From positions 62,001 through 126,000 of the forward strand of contig NZ_QIRF01000013.1 in NCBI RefSeq assembly GCF_003332825.1: a DNA stretch of 64,000 nt. The letters are read 5' to 3'. Shown here piece after piece: positions 56,832 to 64,000 of this stretch. Each line of letters begins with the position of its first letter. Position 1 is the first letter of the stretch. The position numbers and the translations under genes are program-made. The notes beneath the pieces were generated by a model, which was not told where the DNA came from, ran no database searches, and was given only the letters and a program-made list of their open reading frames with translations. The stretch comes from Dyella sp. C9. GTDB taxonomy: Bacteria; Pseudomonadota; Gammaproteobacteria; Xanthomonadales; Rhodanobacteraceae.

Positions 56832-58538
56832 ATGAACCAAACGCGTACCTTCCTCTTGTTCGCCCTGATGGCCGTGGCCTACCTGCTGTACATGGCCTGG
56901 GAGAAGGATTACGGCCCGCAGCCGGCAGTGGCCGCCGCCGCGACGTCGAGCAGCAGCGCGACCCCGGCGATTGCCGACAGCAGCGTGCCTGGCGCCACCG
57001 CCGGTGCCGCCCCGGCCGCCGTGCCGGGCACCACCAGCGAAACGTCCGCCACCGCCCAGCTGGTCACTATCAGCACCGACGTGCTGCGCCTGACCGTGGA
57101 CACCCGCGGCGGCAGCGTGGTGCGCTCGGAACTGCTGGGCTATCCCTCGGTACCACGCACCAAGAAGGATCCGGACCCGGCGCCGGTGCGCCTGCTCGAT
57201 GACGACCGCGCGCAGTACTTCGTGGCGCAGAGCGGCCTGGTCAGCAACCAGGGCGAGGCGCCGGATCACCGTGCCGTGTTCCAGGCGGCGCAGGCCAGCT
57301 ACGCGCTGGCCCAGGGCCAGGACGAGCTGAAGGTTGACCTGACCTGGCAGGACGCCGCCGGCCTCAAGGTCACCAAGACCTACGCGCTCAAGCGCGGCAG
57401 CTACGTGGTCACCGTCGACCAGAAGATCGAGAACGGTGGCAGCGCGGCCTGGCAGGGCAATGCCTACGAGCAGCTGCAGCGCGTGGCGCCGGCCCAGCAG
57501 AAGAGCTGGTGGCAGAACTTCAGCGACCCGTCCTCGCACAGCTTCTATGGCGCGGCCTGGTACAGCCCCGAAGAGAAGATGTCCACGCTGCCCTTCGCGG
57601 ATTTCGCCAAGAAGCCGCTCAACCACGCCATCACCGGCGGCTGGGCGTCGATGCTGCAGCACTACTTCTTCGTGGCCTGGATTCCGCAGGCGCAGGACGC
57701 CAACACCTACAGCACCAGCGTGATCAATCCGGACACGGCGCAGCCGGTGTACCTGATCCGCGCGGTGGGGCCGTCGCTGAGCGTGGCGCCGGGTCAGAGC
57801 GTGAGCACCGCTTCGCGCCTGTACATCGGTCCCAAGCTGCAGGGCACGCTGGATACCGTCGCGCCGGGCCTGGACCTCACCACCAACTACGGCTGGCTGA
57901 CCGTGGTGGCGCAGCCGCTGCACTGGCTGCTGTCGCAGCTGCACGCGATCAGCGGCAACTGGGGCGTGGCCATCATCCTGCTGGTGCTGCTGCTGAAGGC
58001 GGCACTGTGGAAGCTCACCGCCGCGCAGTTCCGCTCCGGCGCCAAGATGCGCAAGCTGCAGCCTCGCGTCAACGCCCTCAAGGAGCGTTACGGCGAGGAC
58101 AAGATGAAGATGCAGCAGGCCATGATGGAGCTGTACAAGAAGGAGAAGGTCAACCCGATGTCGGGCTGCCTGCCGGTGCTGATCACCATGCCGGTGTTCT
58201 TCGGCCTGTACCGCGTGCTGATGGAGAGCGTGGAGCTGCGCCACTCGCCGTTCTTCGGCTGGATCCACGATTTGTCGGCGCCCGATCCGTTCTTCGTGCT
58301 GCCGGTGCTGTACATCCTGGTGATGCTGGCTACCCAGTGGCTGTCGCCGTCGGCGGCGGGCATGGATCCGGCCCAGCAGAAGATGATGAAGGTGATGCCG
58401 GTAGTGTTCGGCTTCATGTTCCTGTTCTTCCCCGCCGGCCTGGTGCTGTACTGGGTGGTCAACGGTCTCACCAGCCTGGCCCAGCAGTGGCTGATCACGC
58501 GCAGCGTGGAGCGCGCGGACGCGGCTAAGGCGACCTGA
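56832..58538 (+). CDS. yidC: membrane protein insertase YidC
   Basis: A 568-residue insertase. The N-terminal TM helix is at about residues 5-22, followed by an Ala/Ser/Thr-rich linker and the large periplasmic beta-domain (about 60-350) of Gram-negative YidC. The conserved core has NYGWLTVVAQPLHWLLSQLHAISGNWGVAIILLVLLLKAALWKLTAAQFRS, YGEDKMKMQQAMMELYKKEKVNPMSGCLPVLITMPVFFGLYRVL and MMKVMPVVFGFMFLFFPAGLVLYWVVNGLTSLAQQWLI. It inserts membrane proteins with or without SecYEG. Confidence 0.98.
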   Translation: MNQTRTFLLFALMAVAYLLYMAWEKDYGPQPAVAAAATSSSSATPAIADSSVPGATAGAAPAAVPGTTSETSATAQLVTISTDVLRLTVDTRGGSVVRSELLGYPSVPRTKKDPDPAPVRLLDDDRAQYFVAQSGLVSNQGEAPDHRAVFQAAQASYALAQGQDELKVDLTWQDAAGLKVTKTYALKRGSYVVTVDQKIENGGSAAWQGNAYEQLQRVAPAQQKSWWQNFSDPSSHSFYGAAWYSPEEKMSTLPFADFAKKPLNHAITGGWASMLQHYFFVAWIPQAQDANTYSTSVINPDTAQPVYLIRAVGPSLSVAPGQSVSTASRLYIGPKLQGTLDTVAPGLDLTTNYGWLTVVAQPLHWLLSQLHAISGNWGVAIILLVLLLKAALWKLTAAQFRSGAKMRKLQPRVNALKERYGEDKMKMQQAMMELYKKEKVNPMSGCLPVLITMPVFFGLYRVLMESVELRHSPFFGWIHDLSAPDPFFVLPVLYILVMLATQWLSPSAAGMDPAQQKMMKVMPVVFGFMFLFFPAGLVLYWVVNGLTSLAQQWLITRSVERADAAKAT

Positions 58539-58558
58539 GCGTCGCCGGGTTTCGGAGG

Positions 58559-58586
58559 AAAAGGCCGCTGATGCGGCCTTTTCTTT
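58559..58586 (+). terminator. rho-independent terminator after yidC
   Basis: Ten-base perfect stem AAAAGGCCGC / GCGGCCTTTT with a four-base loop, followed by CTTT. It is 20 bases past the yidC stop. Confidence 0.9.
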
Positions 58587-58630
58587 GCCGAGGACGATGG
58601 CGCCGTGGCTCGCCGTCCTGGCGCCTATCC

Positions 58631-58675
58631 TGTAGGAGCGCACCCCTGAATCGAGTTCAGGGGTGCGCTCCTACA
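58631..58675. repeat. intact REP-like palindrome upstream of mnmE
   Basis: Perfect 20-base arms beginning TGTAGGAGCGCACCCCTGAA, loop TCGAG, with exact complement 58656-58675. It shares the arm with 16619-16651. Confidence 0.92.
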
Positions 58676-58752
58676 AAGGCCGAAGGGACGTCCAGCCGTG
58701 AGAAACGGCGAATGCGTTCCGCCGGCAGTCCGGCAACCGGCATAATTCCCGC

Positions 58753-60093
58753 ATGACGTCCACTGACACCATCGCCGCCATCGCCAGTGCCTCGGGTGCC
58801 GCCGGCGTCGGTGTGCTGCGCGTATCGGGTCCCGCCGTGCGCGCCATCGCCAGCGAACTGCTGGGCCGCGACCCCGAGCCGCGTCGTGCCCACTTCACTG
58901 CTTTCCGCGAGCGCAATGGCGAGCTCATCGATCGCGGGCTGTTGCTCTACTTCCCTGCCCCCGCCTCCTACACCGGCGAACACGTGCTGGAACTGCAAGG
59001 GCACGGCAGCCCGGTGTTGCTCGACGCCTTGTTGCGGCGGGTATGCACGATGGGTGCACGCCTGGCGCGGCCGGGCGAGTTCACCGAGCGTGCCTTTCTC
59101 AACGGCAAACTCGACCTTGCGCAGGCCGAGGCGGTGGCCGACCTGATCGCCGCGCGCTCGCAGGCCGGCGCCCGCGCCGCGCTGCGTTCGATGGAGGGCG
59201 TGTTCTCGCACAAGGTGCACGGCTTGCTGCAGGCGTTGATCGCGCTGCGCGTGCATATCGAGGCGGCCATCGATTTTCCTGAGGAGGAAATCGACTTCCT
59301 CGCCGACCCGGCGATCCAGCAGCAGCTGGATGCCTTGCGCGCGCAGCTGGCCGAACTGCTGCGCGAAGCGCAGCGCGGCGTGCGCCTCAACGATGGCTTG
59401 CGCGTCGCCATCATTGGACGTCCAAACGCAGGGAAGTCCAGCCTTCTGAACGCCCTTTCGGGTAGTGACCGCGCCATCGTCACCGACATCGCCGGCACCA
59501 CCCGCGACGTGCTGCGCGAACAGCTGAGCCTCGATGGCATCGCGCTGGAACTGGCTGACACCGCCGGCCTGCGCGAAACCGATGACCCGGTGGAACAGGA
59601 AGGCGTGCGCCGCGCCCACGGCGAACTGGCGCGTGCCGACGTCGCCCTGCTGGTCACCGATGCCCAGCATGCCGACCATGATCTCGCACTGCTCGCGGAC
59701 CTGCCCGCCAGCGTCGAACGGCTGGTGCTGGTGAACAAGATCGACCTTGCGCATGCGGGGGCGCGGTATGAGGAGCGCGCCGAGGCGATCTGGGTGTGGG
59801 CGTCGGCCAAGACTGGCGAAGGCCTCGACGTCTTGCGCGAACATCTCAAGCAGCTGGCTGGTGCCGGCAGCGGCGAGGGCGCCTTCAGTGCGCGTCGCCG
59901 CCATGTTCTGGCGCTGGAACGGGTAGCCACGCATCTGGATCGCGCCGACCAGGTGTTGTGCAGCACCCGAGCCGGCGAACTTGCCGCCGAGGAGCTGCGC
60001 CAGGCCCAGCATGCGCTGGGCGAGATCACCGGCACCTACACCAGCGACGATCTGCTGGGAGCTATCTTCAGCTCGTTCTGCATCGGCAAATAA
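58753..60093 (+). CDS. mnmE: tRNA modification GTPase MnmE
   Basis: A 446-residue GTPase that, with MnmG, installs the cmnm5 group on U34 of certain tRNAs. The N-terminal formyl-THF-binding domain starts TIAAIASASGAAGVGVLRVSGPA and contains HVLELQGHGSPVLLDALLRR. The G domain has GRPNAGKSSLLNAL (Walker A), DTAGLRETDDPVEQEGVRRA and NKIDL, and the C-terminus ends SSFCIGK, the CIGK motif needed for activity. mnmG is not next to it here. Confidence 0.98.
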   Translation: MTSTDTIAAIASASGAAGVGVLRVSGPAVRAIASELLGRDPEPRRAHFTAFRERNGELIDRGLLLYFPAPASYTGEHVLELQGHGSPVLLDALLRRVCTMGARLARPGEFTERAFLNGKLDLAQAEAVADLIAARSQAGARAALRSMEGVFSHKVHGLLQALIALRVHIEAAIDFPEEEIDFLADPAIQQQLDALRAQLAELLREAQRGVRLNDGLRVAIIGRPNAGKSSLLNALSGSDRAIVTDIAGTTRDVLREQLSLDGIALELADTAGLRETDDPVEQEGVRRAHGELARADVALLVTDAQHADHDLALLADLPASVERLVLVNKIDLAHAGARYEERAEAIWVWASAKTGEGLDVLREHLKQLAGAGSGEGAFSARRRHVLALERVATHLDRADQVLCSTRAGELAAEELRQAQHALGEITGTYTSDDLLGAIFSSFCIGK

Positions 60094-60201
60094 GCCGGTG
60101 TTGTGTGCCATTTCATGGTGTTACGCCACCCTCTGCTGACGAGTCTGATGCGTTGGCGCTAACATGCTGAGTTTGCACGCTGCGGCATCGATTACTCAGG
60201 C

Positions 60202-62805
60202 ATGCTCACTCTTCTGTTTGGCGGCTTCGGGCTGTCCACCCTCTGGCTGATTCCCCTGGTCTGGCAGCTGGTCCGGCGCTACGTGCTGCGCCGCCGGCAG
60301 GCGGACGGTGGCGGGACGATCCGCTTCTGGCTGGGCGCGCTGCTGGTGCTGCTGGCCAGCGCCACTCTGGAAGGCCTGTTGGTGGCGCACTACACCGACG
60401 ACCCGCAGGCGGGCGGCGCCGTCTGTCGCGCCATGGCGAACGGCATTGGCGGTGTATTGGGTGGGGCTGTCACTTCCCTGCTCATGCTTGCGGTGCTTGC
60501 GGTGTGCCTCCCGTGGTACCTGGGCGTGTCCTGGCCGAGCGCGTTTCGTCGCATCTCCAGCCTGGTCGATGGCCTGGCGGCCTTGCTGCAGCATGGGCTG
60601 GAATGGATCGCCGCCCGCCGTGGCCGCTCGCGATCGGCGCCGCGCCAGGGGGGCGCCGTGCGTCGCGTCGAACGCAAGGCGAAGCCCCGTCGTGCGGCTC
60701 CGGCGGCCACGCGTCGCACGGCTGCCGCCGTCGCGCCGGCGACCAAACCCGCGGTGCCTGCCAATGCGCCCTCCAACCATCGCGCCTCGTCGACGGTTGC
60801 GCCCGTCGCACCGGCGGCCGCGGCGGTAATGGCGTCGTCGCGGGTGAAGCACGCCGCGCGCGACGAGAAGATCATTCGAGAGCCCTGGCTGATGCCCAAG
60901 CACGGCAAGCCCCAGGCACCTTCGCCCGCGCCGGTGATGCCGGTGCGACAGGCCACGCCGGTCACGGCCGTCGCGGCGCCGTCGGTGGTGGCCGCTGCGC
61001 CTGCACCCTCAGCGATGCCCTACACCGCTCCGGTGCAACCTGCGCCCTTGCCGTCGGTGGCCGCGCTGGTGGCGCCGCTGGATGTGCTGAGCCACGAGCG
61101 GGTGACGGCCGCGCCCTTGCCCGAGCCGGTGCCGCAGCCGCAGGCATCGGTCGCGCTGGCGGAGCCGCAGCCGGGCCCCGAGCCCGTGCTGTCCTCGGCG
61201 GTCGAGCTGGTCGGCACCGCGACCGTTGCGCCTGCGCGATGGCGGGCCGCCAACGACGACATCACGACGCCGGCCCCGGTGAGCACGCTGCCGCTACACG
61301 CCGCGCCGCCGGTACGGCAACGCCCCCAGGCCATGTTGCCCCCACTCGATCTGCTGAGCGCGCCGCGCTTTGACTTCACCGCCATCGACGAGATCCAGCT
61401 GGCGGATACCAGCGAGCTGATCGAGCAACGGCTGCGCGAATTCAAGGTGCCGGTGACCGTGGTCGGCGCCTCCGCAGGCCCGGTGATCACCCGCTTCGAA
61501 GTCGAGCCAGCGGTGGGCGTGCGTGGCAACCAGATCGTGGCCCTGATGAAGGATCTGGCGCGCGGCCTCGGGCGCTCGTCCATCCGCGTGGTGGAGACCA
61601 TACCCGGCAAGACCTGCATGGGCCTGGAGCTACCCAACGAGCAGCGCCAGATGATCGCCCTGTCGGAGATCCTCGACTCCACGGCCTACCGCGGTTCCGA
61701 TTCGCTGCTCACCCTGGCCATGGGCAAGGGCATCACCGGCGAACCGGTGGTGGCGGACCTGGCCAAGGCGCCGCACATGCTGGTGGCAGGCACCACCGGA
61801 TCGGGCAAGTCGGTCGCGGTGAACGCGATGATTCTGTCCATGCTGTACAAGGCCACGCCCGACGACGTGCGCATGATCATGATCGACCCTAAGATGCTGG
61901 AACTCTCGGTATACGAGGGCATCCCGCATCTGCTGGCGCCGGTGGTCACCGACATGAAGCTCGCCGCCAACGCGCTGGCCTGGTGCGTGGGCGAGATGGA
62001 GAACCGCTATCGCCTGATGTCGGACCTGCGCGTGCGCAACCTGGCCGGCTACAACCAGAAGGTGCGCGAGGCGCAGGCGTCTGGACGTCCATTGCTCAAC
62101 CCGTTCCCGGCGCACCCCGAGGTGCCGGAGACCCTCGATACGCTGCCGATGATCGTGGTGGTGATCGACGAGCTGGCCGACCTGATGATGGTGGCCGGCA
62201 AGAAGATCGAGGAACTGATCGCCCGCCTCGCGCAGAAGGCGCGAGCCGCCGGCATCCACCTGATCCTCGCCACGCAGCGCCCTTCGGTGGACGTGATCAC
62301 CGGCCTGATCAAGGCCAACATCCCCACCCGCGTGGCGTTCCAGGTGTCGAGCAAGATCGACTCGCGCACCATCCTCGACCAGATGGGCGCCGAGAGCCTG
62401 CTCGGCCAGGGCGACATGCTGTTCCTGCCGCCGGGTACGGGTTATCCACAGCGCATCCACGGCGCCTTCGTCGCCGACGAGGAAGTGCACCGCGTGGTGG
62501 CGCACCTCAAGCAATACGGCGAGCCCGACTACAAGGACGAGATCCTGGCCGGACCGCCCAGCGAAGCCAACGGCGAGCTGTTCAACGAAGAAGGTGCCGA
62601 CGCCGAACTCGATCCGCTGTACGACGAGGCCGCCGCCTTCGTGCTGCGCTCGCGCCGTGCGTCGATTTCGTTCGTGCAACGGCAGTTCCGCATCGGCTAC
62701 AACCGCGCCGCGCGCCTGGTGGAGGCGATGGAGGCGGCGGGACTGGTCTCGCCGATGGGCATCAACGGCCAGCGCGAGGTGATCGCGCCGGGGCCGACGG
62801 ACTGA
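60202..62805 (+). CDS. ftsK: DNA translocase FtsK
   Basis: An 867-residue chromosome-segregation ATPase. The N-terminus has three recognisable TM segments (about residues 3-26, 42-62, 85-108), where FtsK normally has four. A low-complexity Ala/Pro/Val/Arg linker (about 125-390) follows. The motor domain has [48 protein letters not shown] (Walker A), [12 protein letters not shown] (Walker B), and AHRTI-like [20 protein letters not shown]. The C-terminal gamma winged helix (about 800-860, [33 protein letters not shown]) would read KOPS/dif sequences. It may be a second FtsK. No in-frame start lies upstream of 60202. Confidence 0.95.
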   Translation: MLTLLFGGFGLSTLWLIPLVWQLVRRYVLRRRQADGGGTIRFWLGALLVLLASATLEGLLVAHYTDDPQAGGAVCRAMANGIGGVLGGAVTSLLMLAVLAVCLPWYLGVSWPSAFRRISSLVDGLAALLQHGLEWIAARRGRSRSAPRQGGAVRRVERKAKPRRAAPAATRRTAAAVAPATKPAVPANAPSNHRASSTVAPVAPAAAAVMASSRVKHAARDEKIIREPWLMPKHGKPQAPSPAPVMPVRQATPVTAVAAPSVVAAAPAPSAMPYTAPVQPAPLPSVAALVAPLDVLSHERVTAAPLPEPVPQPQASVALAEPQPGPEPVLSSAVELVGTATVAPARWRAANDDITTPAPVSTLPLHAAPPVRQRPQAMLPPLDLLSAPRFDFTAIDEIQLADTSELIEQRLREFKVPVTVVGASAGPVITRFEVEPAVGVRGNQIVALMKDLARGLGRSSIRVVETIPGKTCMGLELPNEQRQMIALSEILDSTAYRGSDSLLTLAMGKGITGEPVVADLAKAPHMLVAGTTGSGKSVAVNAMILSMLYKATPDDVRMIMIDPKMLELSVYEGIPHLLAPVVTDMKLAANALAWCVGEMENRYRLMSDLRVRNLAGYNQKVREAQASGRPLLNPFPAHPEVPETLDTLPMIVVVIDELADLMMVAGKKIEELIARLAQKARAAGIHLILATQRPSVDVITGLIKANIPTRVAFQVSSKIDSRTILDQMGAESLLGQGDMLFLPPGTGYPQRIHGAFVADEEVHRVVAHLKQYGEPDYKDEILAGPPSEANGELFNEEGADAELDPLYDEAAAFVLRSRRASISFVQRQFRIGYNRAARLVEAMEAAGLVSPMGINGQREVIAPGPTD

Positions 62806-62827
62806 CCCTCACCGTTCCGTCCCCGCC

Positions 62828-62940
62828 TGTAGGAGCGCACCCTGTGCGCGACCGGATCGGAGCGGGGACGAGGGGTAGGTAGTGAGGACGCCAGGTCCGG
62901 TTACCTGGGGCCAGCGTGCAGGTTGCGACGGACGTGCGGG
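62828..62940 (+). repeat. extended REP-containing intergenic element, copy 2
   Basis: Begins TGTAGGAGCGCACCCTGTGC and aligns over about 112 bases with the reverse complement of 16720-16832 at roughly 80 percent identity by eye. It lies between ftsK and rbsK. Confidence 0.78.
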
Positions 62941-62975
62941 CTCGCGGCCGCGACCCTCACGTACCGGGTGCGCGC

Positions 62976-63875
62976 CTACACGGTGGGCGCCTTGGCCAGG
63001 AAGGCGTCGAGTTCGGTGCGCGTCGGCATGCCGCCCTGTGCACCCAGCCGCGTGACGGACAGTGCGGCAGCGGCGCAGGCCTTGCGCACGGCGGTGGGCA
63101 GGCCTTCGTGCAGGAACACCGCCAACGCGGCATTGAAGGTGTCGCCGGCGCCGGTAGTGTCGACGGCCTCGACCTTGAAGCCGGCCTGGTGCGCCGGTTC
63201 GCCGCCGTCGCGATACCACGCGCCGTCGGCGCCGCGGGTGAGCACCAACGGTGCGGGCGAGCGCTGCATCAACGAGAGGAAATCCTCGTTGGCCCCGGCG
63301 CCGAGCAGGATGGCCAGCTCGTGCTGGTTGGGCGTGAGGTAGCGCGCCAGCTGCATCCATTCCACCGGCAGGCGTTGGGCGGGTGCAGGGTTGAGGATCA
63401 CTGGCTTGCCGAGCCGATGGCCGAGCCGCAGCGTGGCTTCGATGGCATCGAGCGGAATTTCCATCTGCACCAGGATCGCGTCGGCCCGCGACAGCACCGA
63501 CTGCGCACCTTCGACCTGCGCGGGCGTCACCCGCGCATTGGCGCCGGGCACCACGATGATGTGGTTTTCGCCGCCAGCGACGGTGATCGAGGCGGTGCCG
63601 CTGCCGCAGTCGGCGATGCGCGCGACATGCTCCAGCGCCACGCCTTCGCGGGCGAGACCGGCATGCAATTGCTCGCCAAAGGCGTCATCACCCAGCGCGC
63701 CGACCAGGGCCACCTCGGCGCCGAGGCGTGCCGCGGCCACGGCCTGGTTGGCGCCTTTGCCGCCATGCACGGTGAGGAATCGCTCGCCGAGGATGGTCTC
63801 GCCCGGTTCGGCGAAACGCGGCGCCAGCGTCACCAGGTCCATGTTGATGCTGCCGACCACGACGACGCGTGTCAT
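62976..63875 (-). CDS. rbsK: ribokinase
   Basis: A 299-residue PfkB-family kinase that phosphorylates ribose at O5. Motif 1 is GERFLTVHGGKGANQAVAAARLGAEV (ribose site), and motif 2 is VEAVDTTGAGDTFNAALAVFL with the catalytic Asp in GAGD and the anion hole. NxxE is at LTPNQHELAIL, and the N-terminus VVVGSINMDLV is typical. The gene stands alone, without rbsD or transporter genes in the window. Nucleoside or other sugar substrates are also possible. Confidence 0.94.
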   Translation of the reverse strand: MTRVVVVGSINMDLVTLAPRFAEPGETILGERFLTVHGGKGANQAVAAARLGAEVALVGALGDDAFGEQLHAGLAREGVALEHVARIADCGSGTASITVAGGENHIIVVPGANARVTPAQVEGAQSVLSRADAILVQMEIPLDAIEATLRLGHRLGKPVILNPAPAQRLPVEWMQLARYLTPNQHELAILLGAGANEDFLSLMQRSPAPLVLTRGADGAWYRDGGEPAHQAGFKVEAVDTTGAGDTFNAALAVFLHEGLPTAVRKACAAAALSVTRLGAQGGMPTRTELDAFLAKAPTV

Positions 63876-63964
63876 ACCTGCTCCATCACTTGCGATTGCG
63901 GGGACAGGGCAGGATACGGGAAGCGGGGGGCCACCGGTATGCCGGCGGCCCCGGGGATACGGCT

Positions 63965-64000
63965 TCAGCCACCGCTGCTGCTGGCCGACGGCGCGTGCTG
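63965..64000 (-). CDS. 3' end of an unidentified gene, cut by window edge
   Basis: On the minus strand, an open frame from the window edge reads QHAPSASSSGG and stops at 63965. The next gene upstream of rbsK on this strand would fit, with an 89-base gap. Eleven codons are too few to identify it or to prove that it is coding. Confidence 0.35.
   Translation of the reverse strand, partial: QHAPSASSSGG

Noticed and set aside
56628..58643. 671-codon open frame on the minus strand
   Set aside because: Opposite rnpA and yidC. No start signals or motifs.

Overview
The window is a GC-rich chromosomal segment from a gammaproteobacterium, most likely of the order Xanthomonadales (Lysobacterales), and by inference the Rhodanobacteraceae (Dyella/Rhodanobacter/Luteibacter-like). 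It spans the replication origin. gyrB-recF-dnaN-dnaA run leftward and rpmH-rnpA-yidC-mnmE run rightward, with DnaA boxes between dnaN and dnaA. To the left lies tonB-exbB-exbD1-exbD2 followed by pdxJ, an arrangement known near the origin in Xanthomonas. Short REP-like repeats (core GTAGGAGCGCACCCTGTGCG) occupy many intergenic gaps. I see no tRNA, rRNA, insertion sequence, prophage or CRISPR array.

Layout. 0.15-3.2 kb: a tightly overlapping minus-strand operon of envelope-stress type genes (DUF883/YqjD-like, YqjE-like, 96-aa protein, AI-2E transporter, GNAT), preceded by a DUF1328 peptide. 3.3-7.5 kb: YbhB-like protein, sugar dehydrogenase-like beta-propeller, DUF3224, YheT hydrolase and PlsC. 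7.5-9.9 kb: an Lrp-type regulator divergent from phhA, then an OmpW porin behind a perfect FNR-type site. 9.9-13 kb: RES/Xre toxin-antitoxin pair, secreted SRPBCC protein, unknown membrane protein. 13-19.5 kb: DUF885 peptidase, SulP transporter, WYL regulator, GST and a DJ-1/62-aa/GFA operon. 19.8-24.4 kb: fbp, then a four-gene cluster built around a membrane-anchored Clp-like AAA+ ATPase. 24.5-30.5 kb: patatin lipoprotein, S9 peptidase, GntR/ABC export operon. 30.5-34 kb: radical SAM protein and a membrane patatin. 34-43.8 kb: MHS transporter, DcaP-like porin, acetyl-CoA synthetase, and a CrbR/CrbS-type two-component pair. 43.9-45.4 kb: PPTase and pdxJ. 45.6-49.3 kb: TonB system and a TPR protein. 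49.6-62.8 kb: origin block, mnmE, ftsK. 63-64 kb: ribokinase and the last codons of a further minus-strand frame.

How the genes fit together. The 34-44 kb block reads as an acetate/carboxylate utilisation module: porin and inner-membrane symporter for uptake, Acs for activation, and a symporter-domain histidine kinase plus LuxR-type regulator like those controlling acs in Vibrio and Pseudomonas. The origin block carries replication initiation (dnaA, oriC, dnaN, recF, gyrB) and two perfect 16-bp parS palindromes embedded inside recF, which should act with a ParAB system encoded outside the window.

The best candidate for an undescribed system is at 21.0-24.4 kb. Four co-directional genes, three of them overlapping or nearly so, encode a small soluble protein, a single-pass protein with a beta-rich C-terminal domain, a two-TM AAA+ protein resembling only the second ring of ClpB, and a further single-pass protein with a large periplasmic domain. 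No function can be read from the sequence.
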